A DNA stretch of 64,000 nt from Cellulophaga sp. HaHaR_3_176 (GCF_019021925.1 NZ_CP058990.1:2134001-2198000), one strand, 5' to 3'. Shown: positions 35,712-45,436, counted from the stretch's first letter. The notes: generated by a model not told the origin, from the letters alone. A program made the numbers and translations.

Positions 35712-37640
35712 ATGAAATTAACACACATACTACCTTGCTTAATTTTATCTTGTTTTGCTTCATATGGGCAAGAAAAAAAAGCTGAAACTCGATTTGATAA
35801 CTACGCATATTCTGATGCTATAGAATCTTATGAAACCTTAGTAAAAAAAGGACATTCATCAACAGAGATATATGAAAATTTAGGAAATGCCAACTATTTT
35901 AATGCTAATTATGATGAGGCAGCTAAATGGTACGGTAAACTTCTCGAATTAGAAAATACTACTATAGATGCTGAGTATTATTACAAATATGCTCAAGCCT
36001 TAAAATCTTTAAAAAAGTATGAAGAATCTGATAATTGGATGGTAAAATTTGATGCTCTTAAAGAAAAAGACAATCGTGGAAAGTTGTTTTCTCAGCAATC
36101 AAATTACATGAAAAATATTAAAGAGAATTCAGGTAGATATACTATTGAAAATAGTTATTTCAACTCTAACACATCTGATTTCGCACCTTCTTTTAATGGT
36201 TCTCAATTAGTTTTTTCTAGTGCTAAAGATTCTGGCATAGCTAGTAAAAAAATTCATAATTGGAATGGGATGAGTTTTTTAGATCTATATACTGTACCTA
36301 TATCTGAAGATGATACTAATTCTGAAAGCATAATAAAACTATCAAAAACCTTAAACAAAAAAACTCATGAATCATCTACCGCATTCACTAAAGATGGTTC
36401 TACTATTTATTTTACTAGAAACAATTCAAAGAAAGGATCCTTTGCTAGAGATGATCAAGGTATTAGTAGATTAAAAATATATAAAGCTAGTTTAGTAAAT
36501 AATCAATGGAAAAATGTTACCGAATTACCTTTTAACAATGATGAGTATTCTGTAGCTCACCCTACTCTATCACCTGATGAATCTAAACTATATTTTGCTT
36601 CTGATATGCCAGGAACCGTTGGTGCTTCTGATATATTTTATGTTACTATTAATGAAGACGGTAGCTATAGCGAACCTATTAATTTAGGGAAAAAAGTTAA
36701 TACGGAAGCCAGAGAAACATTTCCATATATAACCGCTTCTAATAAATTATACTTTGCATCAGATGGTCACCCAGGCCTTGGTGGTTTAGATGTTTTTGCT
36801 GTAGATTTAAATAATTTAGAAGAAACTAAAGTTCAAAATGTTGGTTCCCCTCTGAATAGTGAAAATGATGATTTCTCTTTTATTTTCAATGAAGAAAACC
36901 AAAAAGGGTATTTTGCTTCAAATAGAGAAGGCGGAAGAGGTGCTGATGATATTTATAATTTCACAGAAAGCTCTCCTCTTAACTTTTCTTGCTCTACTAT
37001 TGTTACAGGTGTAGTAAAAGATAAAAAAACAAATGCGGTTTTACCTGATACTAGATTAACCGTTTTAAACCCTAAAGGAGAAAAAATTGGAAATACTATT
37101 TCTGAATCTAATGGTAATTATACTTTTAAATTAGATTGCTATGAAGGCGATTTTACTTTAATTGCGAATAAAGCAAATTATAAAGAAGAAAATAACAAGT
37201 TCAAATTATCACCTGAAAAAGATGAAAACATTGTAAATGTACTTTTAGCATCATCTCTTGAGAAAGCTAAAACAGGTAATGACCTTACCAAAACATTAAA
37301 TTTAGAACCTATCTATTTTGATTTTGATAAATCGTATATTAGAAGAGATGCTAAAGTTGTTATGGAAAAAGTAGTTGATTATTTAAATCAATACCCAGAT
37401 GCCATGATACAAATAGGATCTCATACAGATTCTCGTGCTAATGATAATTACAATTTAGCGCTTTCTAAAAAAAGAGCTAAGTCTACTCGTAAATATTTAA
37501 TATCGCAAGGTATAAATGCTAATCGATTAACCGCTGAAGGATTTGGAGAAACTAAACTCACTAATAACTGTGATAATTCTAGTAGTTGTTCTAGTGAAGC
37601 ACATCAAAAAAATAGAAGATCTGAGTTTATTATAAAATAA
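35712..37640 (+). CDS. OmpA family protein with TPR, PD40 and carboxypeptidase-like domains
   Basis: This 642-residue exported protein starts with a signal peptide (ends CFASYGQ). TPR-like helices span about 25-130, and PD40/WD40-like propeller repeats about 150-410 (LSPDESKLYFASD, YITASNKLYFASDG, NREGGRGADDIY). A carboxypeptidase-regulatory beta fold spans about 425-510, and a C-terminal OmpA domain (about 530-642) has YFDFDKSYIR, IGSHTDSR and NRLTAEGFGE for peptidoglycan binding. This architecture accompanies PorP/SprF genes across Flavobacteriia and probably ties the adhesin-export complex to the cell wall. It starts nine bases after the SprF-like gene. Confidence 0.94.
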   Translation: MKLTHILPCLILSCFASYGQEKKAETRFDNYAYSDAIESYETLVKKGHSSTEIYENLGNANYFNANYDEAAKWYGKLLELENTTIDAEYYYKYAQALKSLKKYEESDNWMVKFDALKEKDNRGKLFSQQSNYMKNIKENSGRYTIENSYFNSNTSDFAPSFNGSQLVFSSAKDSGIASKKIHNWNGMSFLDLYTVPISEDDTNSESIIKLSKTLNKKTHESSTAFTKDGSTIYFTRNNSKKGSFARDDQGISRLKIYKASLVNNQWKNVTELPFNNDEYSVAHPTLSPDESKLYFASDMPGTVGASDIFYVTINEDGSYSEPINLGKKVNTEARETFPYITASNKLYFASDGHPGLGGLDVFAVDLNNLEETKVQNVGSPLNSENDDFSFIFNEENQKGYFASNREGGRGADDIYNFTESSPLNFSCSTIVTGVVKDKKTNAVLPDTRLTVLNPKGEKIGNTISESNGNYTFKLDCYEGDFTLIANKANYKEENNKFKLSPEKDENIVNVLLASSLEKAKTGNDLTKTLNLEPIYFDFDKSYIRRDAKVVMEKVVDYLNQYPDAMIQIGSHTDSRANDNYNLALSKKRAKSTRKYLISQGINANRLTAEGFGETKLTNNCDNSSSCSSEAHQKNRRSEFIIK

Positions 37641-37653
37641 AAAATAACTTTAT

Positions 37654-37694
37654 AAAAAAGAAAAGAGAAAGCATTGCTTTCTCTTTTCTTTTTT
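37654..37694 (+). terminator. Rho-independent terminator of adhesin operon
   Basis: A 19-base stem reads AAAAAAGAAAAGAGAAAGC, ATT loop, then its exact complement ending in a T run. It lies 13 bases after the OmpA-family stop and closes the adhesin-SprF-OmpA operon. Confidence 0.9.
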
Positions 37695-37702
37695 AATCAA
37701 TT

Positions 37703-37737
37703 TTGACTTCTTTTCTACCCTAAAGGTTTTATTTTTG
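37703..37737 (+). promoter_or_regulatory. Candidate promoter of ctaA
   Basis: TATTTTTG at 37730-37737 is a full -7 match, 17 bases before the ATG. A TTG at 37703-37705 is the nearest -33 candidate, with a 24-base spacer that is slightly long. Confidence 0.5.
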
Positions 37738-37754
37738 CATAAGAAGTAAATAAC

Positions 37755-38789
37755 ATGCAAAAACAGTTTAGAAAGATTACCATAGTAGCAATAATATTAG
37801 TTTATTTAGTTATTATTGCGGGTGCAGTTGTTCGAATGACAGGTAGTGGAATGGGTTGCCCTGACTGGCCTAAATGCTTCGGATACTTGATACCACCTAC
37901 TGATGAATCTGTATTGCAATGGCAAGAAAACCGAGCTTTTGAAAAAGGACAAGTTATTATTTATGATCAATCTTTAAAGGTCGCTAAAACCACATTTAAT
38001 ACTTCTAAAGAATACAATACGAATAACTGGGAAAATTATACAAAACATGACTATGCTACTTTTAATGTTTGGCATACTTGGATTGAGTATATAAATAGAC
38101 TTTTTGGAGCGTTAGCTGGCTTAGGAACTCTTGCTTTGGCCATATATTCTTTTAAATATTGGAAGACTAAAAAAAGTATTACCATACTATCTTGGCTCGT
38201 GGTTTTTGGGATGGGCTTTCAGGCATGGTTAGGTGCTACAGTTGTATATTCTGTTTTAGAACCTGCAAAAATAACTACACATATGGTAATGGCGCTAGTT
38301 ATTGTCGCAATATTATTATACATTTTAAATTCTAGCTCTACTAAAAATCGTACAAATATTTACAATAAAAAGCTATTTATTTTATTATCTACAGCTATTG
38401 CTTTAACATTTATTCAAATAGTTATAGGTACACAGCTTAGGCAATTTATAGATCATCAAATAGATATTTTTGGTGAGAATTTAAAAACCAAATGGCTAGC
38501 TAACCCTGAATTAAATTTCTATGTTCATAGGTCATTTTCAATACTAGTCGTAGCTATAAATTTGTATATCGCATTTTACATATCTAAATTCAATTTAGGT
38601 TTTAAAAAAATTAAATGGGTACTTATTTTAATTACGATAGAAGTTATTTCAGGTATGACAATGTATTATGTTGATTTTCCGTTCGGTAGTCAGCCTTTAC
38701 ATTTAGTAATTGCCTCTCTCCTATTTGGTGTTCAATTCTATTTAGTTTTAGAAGCATTAAAACCTTCTAAAAGTCCTAAAACTTTGTAA
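37755..38789 (+). CDS. ctaA: Heme A synthase, COX15/CtaA family
   Basis: This 344-residue membrane protein oxidises heme O to heme A for aa3-type cytochrome oxidase. It starts with a membrane helix and the conserved VRMTGSGMGCPDWPKCFG segment. Histidines lie in the FNVWHTWIEYINR, ITTHMVMAL, FYVHRSFSILV and QPLHLVIASLL helices, which ligand heme. About eight transmembrane segments are visible. It has the insertion after the first helix that is common in bacteroidete versions. The gene stands alone with its own promoter. Confidence 0.93.
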   Translation: MQKQFRKITIVAIILVYLVIIAGAVVRMTGSGMGCPDWPKCFGYLIPPTDESVLQWQENRAFEKGQVIIYDQSLKVAKTTFNTSKEYNTNNWENYTKHDYATFNVWHTWIEYINRLFGALAGLGTLALAIYSFKYWKTKKSITILSWLVVFGMGFQAWLGATVVYSVLEPAKITTHMVMALVIVAILLYILNSSSTKNRTNIYNKKLFILLSTAIALTFIQIVIGTQLRQFIDHQIDIFGENLKTKWLANPELNFYVHRSFSILVVAINLYIAFYISKFNLGFKKIKWVLILITIEVISGMTMYYVDFPFGSQPLHLVIASLLFGVQFYLVLEALKPSKSPKTL

Positions 38790-38816
38790 CTTTACCATCA
38801 CTTTAAAATCAAAGTA

Positions 38817-39311
38817 ATGATTTATAAAATTCGAATAATATTAGACGCTGAAGATGACATCTTTAGAGATTTAGAGGTAGATGCTAGTACTACATTAGAA
38901 GATTTTCATAATGCAATTACACAAGCATTTGGATTTTTAGGAAATGAAATGGCTTCATTTTATACCTGTGACGAAGACTGGAACCAAGATGAAGAAATAG
39001 CATTACATGATATTAGTGAAAATGGAACTGATATTAAGTTAATGAACGAAACCTTCTTGGAAGATATCGTAACAGAAAATACACCTAAGCTTATTTATGT
39101 GTATGATTTTTTAAGCATGTGGACGTTTTTCGTTGAACTTGCTGATATTGTAGAAAAGGAGGACGGAAGAACATACCCAAATATTTTATTCAGTTTTGGT
39201 GAGTTACCAGATTCTCCGCCAGAGAAAAAGTTTGAAGCTGACCCAACTATGGAGTTTGATGACACTTTTGACAGCTATGATGATTTAGATTTCGATGAAA
39301 ATTGGAATTAA
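38817..39311 (+). CDS. PRiA4b ORF-3-like (IS1096 passenger TnpR-type) family protein
   Basis: This 164-residue acidic protein starts YKIRIILDAEDDIFRDLEV and continues with TLEDFHNAITQAFGF and YVYDFLSMWTFFVEL, features of the PRiA4_ORF3-like family (PF07929). The tail is very acidic (about 140-164). The family is named after mobile-element passengers, but no transposase or inverted repeats are nearby and its role is unknown. It follows ctaA by 27 bases and precedes a nucleoid-associated protein gene. Confidence 0.85.
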   Translation: MIYKIRIILDAEDDIFRDLEVDASTTLEDFHNAITQAFGFLGNEMASFYTCDEDWNQDEEIALHDISENGTDIKLMNETFLEDIVTENTPKLIYVYDFLSMWTFFVELADIVEKEDGRTYPNILFSFGELPDSPPEKKFEADPTMEFDDTFDSYDDLDFDENWN

Positions 39312-39357
39312 CCACAGTGCTATTTATTAACAATACCAAAACCTTCAACTCTATACA

Positions 39358-40416
39358 ATGATCAATTTATACGCTACTCAAATAGAAACAATTTCACTAC
39401 ACAGAGTAGGAAATAAAAATAAAGGTGAAGCAATTTTCTTGTCTGAAAACTCACATGCTTTAAATGATGAAACAACAGGTTTATTAAAAGAATATTTCTT
39501 TAAGCCTTTTAGAGAAAAAGAAGAAAACTATTTCAATTTTGCAAATGAGGTAGATGTAGAGTTTAACGAAATGTTTAAAATTGTTTCTGATGTTTTTTCA
39601 GATCCAGATAGCTTACACGCTAACTCAAAAAAAATTGCAAGTTACTTATACGAACAATCTAACCACCCACACATTAAAAGTGGCGAGGTTTATATTGCCT
39701 ATTTAAATGGTGTTTTACTAGATAATGTAAAGGTAAATGCTATCGGTATTTTTAAAAGTGAATTAAAACACGATTTTATTCAGTTTGAAGAAAATGGAAG
39801 CAATATTAATATTGTTGTTCAACAAGGCATCAACATAAATAAATTAGATAAAGGTTGCTTAATTTTTGATACGGAAAAAGAAGCCGGCTACAAAGTATTA
39901 TCTGTCGATAGTAACAGGTATGATACCAAATATTGGTTAGAAGAATTTTTAGGTGTCGAAGCACTTTCTGATGACAATTTTAAAACTAAAAACTATTTAA
40001 AATTCTGTCAAAACTTTGCTAAAGATGTTGTTTTACCTGCTGAAGATAAGCAGCAAGAGGTTTTGTTTATGAACCGCGCTGTTAACCATTTTGCTAAAAA
40101 CGATTCTTTTGAAGAAAGTAATTTTTTAAATGAGGTTATGGAAAACCCCGATTTAATTCCTGAATTCAAACATTATAAAACTGAAAAAGGACCAAAATAT
40201 AGCGTAGAAGATGTTTCTACTTTTGATATCGCAAACAAAGCAGTTTCTGATGCCAGAAAAAAAATTAAAAACGTAATAAACCTAGATACAAACATTCAGA
40301 TAAAACTTGATTTTATAAATCCAGAATCAGCTGAAAAATTTGTAGAAAAGGGTTGGGATGAAGAAAAGCAAATGTATTACTACTTAGTATACTTTAACAA
40401 AGAGCAAAAAAGCTAA
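39358..40416 (+). CDS. Nucleoid-associated protein, NA37/YejK family
   Basis: This 352-residue protein resembles the NA37 (YejK, NdpA) family of abundant nucleoid proteins. Recognisable segments are QIETISLHRVGNK near the start, LLKEYFFKPF, a SGEVYIAYLNG strand, QQGININKLDKGCLIF and a late VISDARKKIKN-like basic helix. The length is close to the E. coli protein. Its DNA-related role is inferred from the family only. It converges directly on the next gene with no gap between their stops. Confidence 0.85.
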   Translation: MINLYATQIETISLHRVGNKNKGEAIFLSENSHALNDETTGLLKEYFFKPFREKEENYFNFANEVDVEFNEMFKIVSDVFSDPDSLHANSKKIASYLYEQSNHPHIKSGEVYIAYLNGVLLDNVKVNAIGIFKSELKHDFIQFEENGSNINIVVQQGININKLDKGCLIFDTEKEAGYKVLSVDSNRYDTKYWLEEFLGVEALSDDNFKTKNYLKFCQNFAKDVVLPAEDKQQEVLFMNRAVNHFAKNDSFEESNFLNEVMENPDLIPEFKHYKTEKGPKYSVEDVSTFDIANKAVSDARKKIKNVINLDTNIQIKLDFINPESAEKFVEKGWDEEKQMYYYLVYFNKEQKS

Positions 40417-41496
40417 TTAGAGGTTAATCTGATGTTCCATGATTTGTTTCATACTAACATCTTCATAATTCCGTTTCACAAAATCTAGGGCGAGGTTCAA
40501 TACTTCGCCCATTTTTTTACAACTTTTAAAATCTACATCTGAGGTAAGTTCATAAATTTCTGATTTTAAAAGCTCTGTATTTTCCTTTGTTGATATATTA
40601 TCAACTAAACAAGCCTTTAAAAGTCTTTTTATTCTATTTCCTGAACTTTTAATTCTTTTAGCTACAATTGAACGCTCCTCCAATTTATACTGATCAACTG
40701 ATTTTGACTGAAGTTTAGCTCTTACTAATTCTACCATTTGATAGTTCTCTTTGAAAAATTGTGGCCTATATATTTTTAGTTTTCCTTCAAAGCATTGTTG
40801 ATCAAAATCTATCGCTCTAATTTTATATACTACATGATCAAAATCATGCGTAGGTACAATTACATAATTATAAGAACGCATATCACCCAAAAGACGAATC
40901 ATGCACCGTTCATTAAATTTCACAAACTCTTTAGCTAACTGTGCTTTTTCTGTTTCAGTACAATTTGGCAACATTTCTTTTATAAAAACATCTCCAGGTA
41001 TACCTGCTATATGCTCCTCAATTAATGTATTTTTATATACCAAAAAGTTAAGGTTATAAGGCGAAAGCATATGCTCTAACTCTAAACCATATACTCGAGA
41101 TGCATCAGTTTTTTTTACATAAAAATAAGTGAAATTATCATTCAAAATATTCCTTACTTTAATTCTAAATGGCTTAGAATTACCGAATGTACAAAAATCA
41201 ACAGCATCAACATTTAAGTATTGAAAAATTTGATCTCCTCCATCAGATAATAAAATAGAATACACTTTCTTCAAGCTAATATCAATTTCCTGTCTTTCGT
41301 ATTCAGAATAATAAACTCTTACCCACAAACTATCTTCATCATTAGAATCATAAACTACAACAGAACCAGAAAAACGTAACAAATCTTCATAAAAAATAGG
41401 AATTTGTATATTACGGTTATAATGCTCCAAATAACTGTTTAACTTAGCACTTACAGGGTATGCAGGCTTTTTCTTCGACATCAATCGATCAGACAT
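40417..41496 (-). CDS. Uncharacterised protein with a possible kinase-like core
   Basis: I do not recognise this 359-residue protein by name. It has an N-terminal alpha/beta region (about 30-120) and then motifs in the order of a protein-kinase-like fold: a lysine strand (FTYFYVKK, about 122-129), a possible helix-C glutamate (LELEHML, 138-144) and a hinge-like LIEEHIAGIPGD (158-169). Next come LGDMRSYNYVI (203-213), with D205 and N210 matching the catalytic loop of aminoglycoside-phosphotransferase-like enzymes, and IDFD (229-232) like the metal-binding DFG site. The C-terminal third is helical and lysine-rich. There is no signal peptide or membrane segment. The kinase idea is inference. It may be a pseudokinase, as the usual HGD histidine is replaced by leucine. 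Confidence 0.7.
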   Translation of the reverse strand: MSDRLMSKKKPAYPVSAKLNSYLEHYNRNIQIPIFYEDLLRFSGSVVVYDSNDEDSLWVRVYYSEYERQEIDISLKKVYSILLSDGGDQIFQYLNVDAVDFCTFGNSKPFRIKVRNILNDNFTYFYVKKTDASRVYGLELEHMLSPYNLNFLVYKNTLIEEHIAGIPGDVFIKEMLPNCTETEKAQLAKEFVKFNERCMIRLLGDMRSYNYVIVPTHDFDHVVYKIRAIDFDQQCFEGKLKIYRPQFFKENYQMVELVRAKLQSKSVDQYKLEERSIVAKRIKSSGNRIKRLLKACLVDNISTKENTELLKSEIYELTSDVDFKSCKKMGEVLNLALDFVKRNYEDVSMKQIMEHQINL

Positions 41497-41590
41497 TTAT
41501 ATTTTTTTTTAATTATATGTGTTTAATGCTGTAACAAAATAAGCATTTCCTCGTCAAGTATGTGTACAACCCACCAAAAATAAACTCATT

Positions 41591-42493
41591 TTGGAAAAAA
41601 TACTCACAGTAAATAATTTAACAAAAAAATTTGGCCCATTAGTCGCTGTTAATGATTTGACTTTTACCATTGAAAAAGGTAATGTTTATGGCATATTAGG
41701 TCCGAACGGAAGTGGAAAATCTACCACATTAGGAATTGTTTTAAATGTAGTAAACAAAACTTCCGGAGAGTTTAGTTGGTTTGGAGGAAAATCGACAACA
41801 CACCAAGCCTTAAAAAAAGTAGGCGCTATAATAGAACGACCTAACTTCTATCCATATATGACGGCAATCCAAAATTTAAAATTGGTATGCAAGATTAAAG
41901 AGGTACCTGATGATAAAATTGAAGAAAAATTAGAACTAGTTGGTCTTCTAGATAGAAAAAATAGCAAATTTAGAACCTACTCATTAGGTATGAAACAACG
42001 TTTAGCTATCGCCTCTGCCCTGCTTAATGATCCTGAAATTTTAATTCTAGATGAACCTACAAACGGATTAGATCCACAAGGAATACACCAAATTAGAGAG
42101 ATTATTAAAAAAATTGCATCATTTGGCACTACTATACTATTAGCCTCTCACTTATTAGACGAAGTTGAAAAAGTTTGTAGTCATGTTATTATTTTAAGAA
42201 AAGGTGTAAAACTATATGCTGGTCGTGTTGATGAGATGCTCGTTAGCCATGGTTTTTTTGAATTGCGTAGTAAAAACGAGAAAGAGTTGATAAATTATTT
42301 AGAATCGAATGCTAATTTTGGAACTATTAAAAATATTGAGGGAACCATAACAGCTACATTAAAAGAAGATTTAGATGCCGATGAGCTAAATAAAGTTTTA
42401 TTTGAACAAGGAATAGTATTGTCGCTACTTTTAAAAAAGAAGGAAAGTTTAGAAGAACAATTTTTAGAACTAACGAAAAACGCAACTAATTAA
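41591..42493 (+). CDS. ABC transporter ATP-binding protein
   Basis: This 300-residue ATPase has Walker A GPNGSGKST (37-45), a YSLGMKQRL signature, Walker B LILDEPTNGLD and the switch histidine in LLASHLLDE. A C-terminal extension of about 80 residues follows. The family resembles drug or lantibiotic exporter ATPases of the ABC-2 type. Translation starts at TTG because the conserved VNNLTKKFGPL strand begins within ten residues and no nearby ATG fits. The membrane partner is encoded 33 bases downstream. Confidence 0.93.
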   Translation: MEKILTVNNLTKKFGPLVAVNDLTFTIEKGNVYGILGPNGSGKSTTLGIVLNVVNKTSGEFSWFGGKSTTHQALKKVGAIIERPNFYPYMTAIQNLKLVCKIKEVPDDKIEEKLELVGLLDRKNSKFRTYSLGMKQRLAIASALLNDPEILILDEPTNGLDPQGIHQIREIIKKIASFGTTILLASHLLDEVEKVCSHVIILRKGVKLYAGRVDEMLVSHGFFELRSKNEKELINYLESNANFGTIKNIEGTITATLKEDLDADELNKVLFEQGIVLSLLLKKKESLEEQFLELTKNATN

Positions 42494-42526
42494 ACAGTAC
42501 TACTCGAAACTTTAAAAAAACTAAAA

Positions 42527-43363
42527 ATGATACGTTTATTACATATAGAATTTATAAAGCTTTGGAATAACAGAGCTAGTAAGGTTTTAATATTTTCTTA
42601 TTTTATTTTAATTTTAGGTATGGCATTAATATCTATGATAAAAATAGATAGACCTCCAATTGTATTTAATATTGCAGACCAGGGTATTTTCAACTTCCCT
42701 TATATCTGGCATATGAATACCTGGATAGCTTCTTGGTTAAAGCTATTTTTTGCAATTGTAATTGTTTCAATGACCGCAAATGAATACAGTAACAAAACAA
42801 TCAAACAAAATTTAATCGATGGCCTATCAAAAAAAGAATTTATTTTAAGTAAGTTTTTAATGGTAGTAAGCTTTTCTATTTTATCAACCATATTTGTTTT
42901 TCTTGTTTCACTAGTATTAGGATTATTGTATTCAGATTTCAATGAAATTTCTATTATATTTTCTGATCTTCAATACTTTTTAGGTTACTTTGTTAAGCTT
43001 ATTGGTTTCTTTTCTATGTGCTTATTTTTAGGCATTTTGGTTAAAAGATCTGCATTTGCATTAGGCTTCTTAATTTTATGGTGGGCTGTTTTCGAAAATT
43101 TAATTATTAGGTTTACTTCTTGGAAATTATTCGATAAAGAAGCTTCAGACACTATTATAAGTATTTTACCATTAGAGGCTATGTCTAATCTAATCATAGA
43201 GCCAATTTCAAAATTTAAAGCCGTTAAATCAATTAGCTCTCAACTAGGTACAGATTTTTCACGAGATTACGAAGTACACTGGTACACTGTTATAATTGTA
43301 CTCATTTGGACAGCTATTTTCATGTATTCTTCTTATGCTTTATTGAAGAAAAGAGATTTGTAG
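42527..43363 (+). CDS. ABC-2 type transporter permease
   Basis: This 278-residue membrane protein has about six transmembrane segments (near 20-38, 68-85, 110-135, 150-170, 178-195 and 250-270). It has the TANEYSNKTIKQNLIDGLSKKEF loop typical of ABC-2 permeases, which contacts the ATPase. With the preceding ATPase it forms an exporter of unknown substrate. It ends about 80 bases before uvrB. Confidence 0.9.
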   Translation: MIRLLHIEFIKLWNNRASKVLIFSYFILILGMALISMIKIDRPPIVFNIADQGIFNFPYIWHMNTWIASWLKLFFAIVIVSMTANEYSNKTIKQNLIDGLSKKEFILSKFLMVVSFSILSTIFVFLVSLVLGLLYSDFNEISIIFSDLQYFLGYFVKLIGFFSMCLFLGILVKRSAFALGFLILWWAVFENLIIRFTSWKLFDKEASDTIISILPLEAMSNLIIEPISKFKAVKSISSQLGTDFSRDYEVHWYTVIIVLIWTAIFMYSSYALLKKRDL

Positions 43364-43407
43364 TTATTTAAAAATTAAATGGGTTAAAAATATTACTAAG
43401 ACATGCA

Positions 43408-43437
43408 TTGACTAAAACCAATCCTTTCGTAATTTTA
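43408..43437 (+). promoter_or_regulatory. Candidate promoter of uvrB
   Basis: TTG at 43408-43410, a 19-base spacer and TAATTTTA at 43430-43437 (one mismatch to TAnnTTTG) are followed by the uvrB ATG only four bases later. If active it would give an almost leaderless mRNA. Confidence 0.3.
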
Positions 43438-43441
43438 TAGG

Positions 43442-45430
43442 ATGAAATTTAAGGTCGTATCAGAATTTAAACCCGCAGGAGATCAACCAAATGCAATTAA
43501 AGAATTGGTTGAAGGTTTAGATGCTGGAGAAAAATACCAAACATTATTAGGTGTAACAGGTTCTGGTAAAACATTTACCGTTGCTAATGTAATTGAAGAG
43601 GTGCAAAAACCTACTTTAATTTTAGCTCATAATAAAACACTAGCAGCGCAGCTATATTCAGAGTTTAAGCAGTTTTTCCCTGAAAATGCAGTAGAGTATT
43701 TTGTATCTTATTATGACTATTATCAGCCAGAAGCTTATATACCATCTTCTGGTTTATATATTGAAAAAGATCTTTCTATTAATGAAGATATTGAAAAGCT
43801 TCGTTTAAGCACAACCTCATCCTTACTTTCCGGCCGAAGAGATGTTATTGTTATAGCATCAGTATCGTGTTTATATGGTATTGGAAACCCTATTGAATTT
43901 CAAAAAAATGTAATTTCTATACACAAAGACCAAGTAATTTCTAGAACTAAACTACTGCACCAATTAGTGCAAAGTTTATACTCAAGAACTACGGCTGATT
44001 TTAGGAACGGCAATTTTAGAGTTAAAGGAGATGTTGTTGATATTTTTCCTAGTTATGCTGATCATGCTTTTAGAGTTCATTTTTTCGGTGATGAAATTGA
44101 AGAAATTGAAGCTTTTGATCCTGTTAAAAATAAACTTTTAGAAAATTATGAGAACTTAAACATATATCCTGCAAATATGTTTGTTACCTCTCCTGATATT
44201 CTTCAAAATGCTATACATCAAATTCAAGATGATATGGTAAAACAAGTTGATTACTTTAAAGATATAACAAAACCTTTAGAAGCAAAAAGACTAGAAGAAC
44301 GTACTAGTTTCGATTTAGAAATGATTCGCGAATTAGGTTATTGCTCTGGTATTGAAAACTACTCTCGTTATTTAGATGGTAGAGAGCCTGGTACAAGGCC
44401 TTTCTGTCTTTTAGATTATTTTCCTGATGATTATTTGATGGTGGTCGATGAAAGTCACGTTACCATTTCACAAGTACACGCCATGTACGGTGGTGACCGT
44501 TCTAGAAAAGAAAACCTAGTTGAATATGGCTTTAGGCTTCCTGCCGCAATGGACAATAGACCTTTAAAGTTTGAAGAATTTGAAGCGCTACAAAATCAAG
44601 TTTTATATGTAAGTGCTACACCTGCAGATTATGAATTAGAATTGAGTCAAGGTGTTTTTGTAGAGCAAATTATTAGACCTACAGGTCTTTTAGATCCGAT
44701 TATAGAAGTACGACCAAGTCTAAATCAAATTGATGATCTTGTAGAAGAAATTCAACAAAGAACAGAAAAAGATGAACGCACCCTTGTTACTACGCTTACT
44801 AAAAGAATGGCTGAAGAGTTAGCAAAGTATTTAGATAGAATAAGTGTTCGTTGCCGTTATATACATAGTGATGTTGATACGCTAGAACGTGTAGAGATAA
44901 TGCAAGACCTACGTAAGGGTATATTTGATGTATTAATTGGAGTAAACCTACTTAGAGAAGGTTTAGATTTACCTGAAGTATCATTAGTAGCTATTTTAGA
45001 TGCTGATAAAGAAGGTTTTTTAAGAAGTAACAGATCATTAACGCAAACTGTTGGTAGAGCTGCAAGAAATTTAAATGGGAAGGCCATTATGTATGCTGAT
45101 AAAATAACAGCAAGTATGCAAACTACTATTGACCAAACCAATTATAGAAGAGAAAAACAAATTGCATTTAATACAGAACATAATTTAGTACCTAAGGCAC
45201 TAAACAAGAGCTTAGATAGTGCTTTATCTAAAAACTCAGTATCTACATATCATTTTGAAAAAGAAGAACTAAGAGCAGCTGAACCTGATCTAGATTACCT
45301 AACAAAAGAACAACGCGAAAAAATGATCCGAGAAAAAAGAAAAGCAATGGAGAAAGCTGCGAAAGAATTAGACTTTATGCAAGCTGCTAAATTTAGAGAT
45401 GAAATAAAAGCTTTACAAACTCAAGATTAA
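43442..45430 (+). CDS. uvrB: Excinuclease ABC subunit B
   Basis: This 662-residue helicase-like protein verifies DNA damage in nucleotide excision repair. Walker A is GVTGSGKT (37-44), and the damage-probing beta-hairpin lies in YFVSYYDYYQPEAYIP. The helicase box with DESHVT, the QTVGRAARN motif VI and the C-terminal UVR domain (KAAKELDFMQAAKFRDEIKA) that binds UvrC are all present. The length is normal. UvrA and UvrC are not in the window. Confidence 0.97.
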   Translation: MKFKVVSEFKPAGDQPNAIKELVEGLDAGEKYQTLLGVTGSGKTFTVANVIEEVQKPTLILAHNKTLAAQLYSEFKQFFPENAVEYFVSYYDYYQPEAYIPSSGLYIEKDLSINEDIEKLRLSTTSSLLSGRRDVIVIASVSCLYGIGNPIEFQKNVISIHKDQVISRTKLLHQLVQSLYSRTTADFRNGNFRVKGDVVDIFPSYADHAFRVHFFGDEIEEIEAFDPVKNKLLENYENLNIYPANMFVTSPDILQNAIHQIQDDMVKQVDYFKDITKPLEAKRLEERTSFDLEMIRELGYCSGIENYSRYLDGREPGTRPFCLLDYFPDDYLMVVDESHVTISQVHAMYGGDRSRKENLVEYGFRLPAAMDNRPLKFEEFEALQNQVLYVSATPADYELELSQGVFVEQIIRPTGLLDPIIEVRPSLNQIDDLVEEIQQRTEKDERTLVTTLTKRMAEELAKYLDRISVRCRYIHSDVDTLERVEIMQDLRKGIFDVLIGVNLLREGLDLPEVSLVAILDADKEGFLRSNRSLTQTVGRAARNLNGKAIMYADKITASMQTTIDQTNYRREKQIAFNTEHNLVPKALNKSLDSALSKNSVSTYHFEKEELRAAEPDLDYLTKEQREKMIREKRKAMEKAAKELDFMQAAKFRDEIKALQTQD

Positions 45431-45436
45431 AAATAA

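Noticed and set aside
37825..37840. TTCGAAT-like tRNA T-loop sequence
   Set aside because: It lies in the ctaA coding region and there is no cloverleaf around it.
38817..39311. Mobile-element remnant suggested by the IS1096-passenger family name
   Set aside because: There is no transposase, terminal inverted repeat or target duplication around it, and such proteins occur widely as ordinary chromosomal genes.
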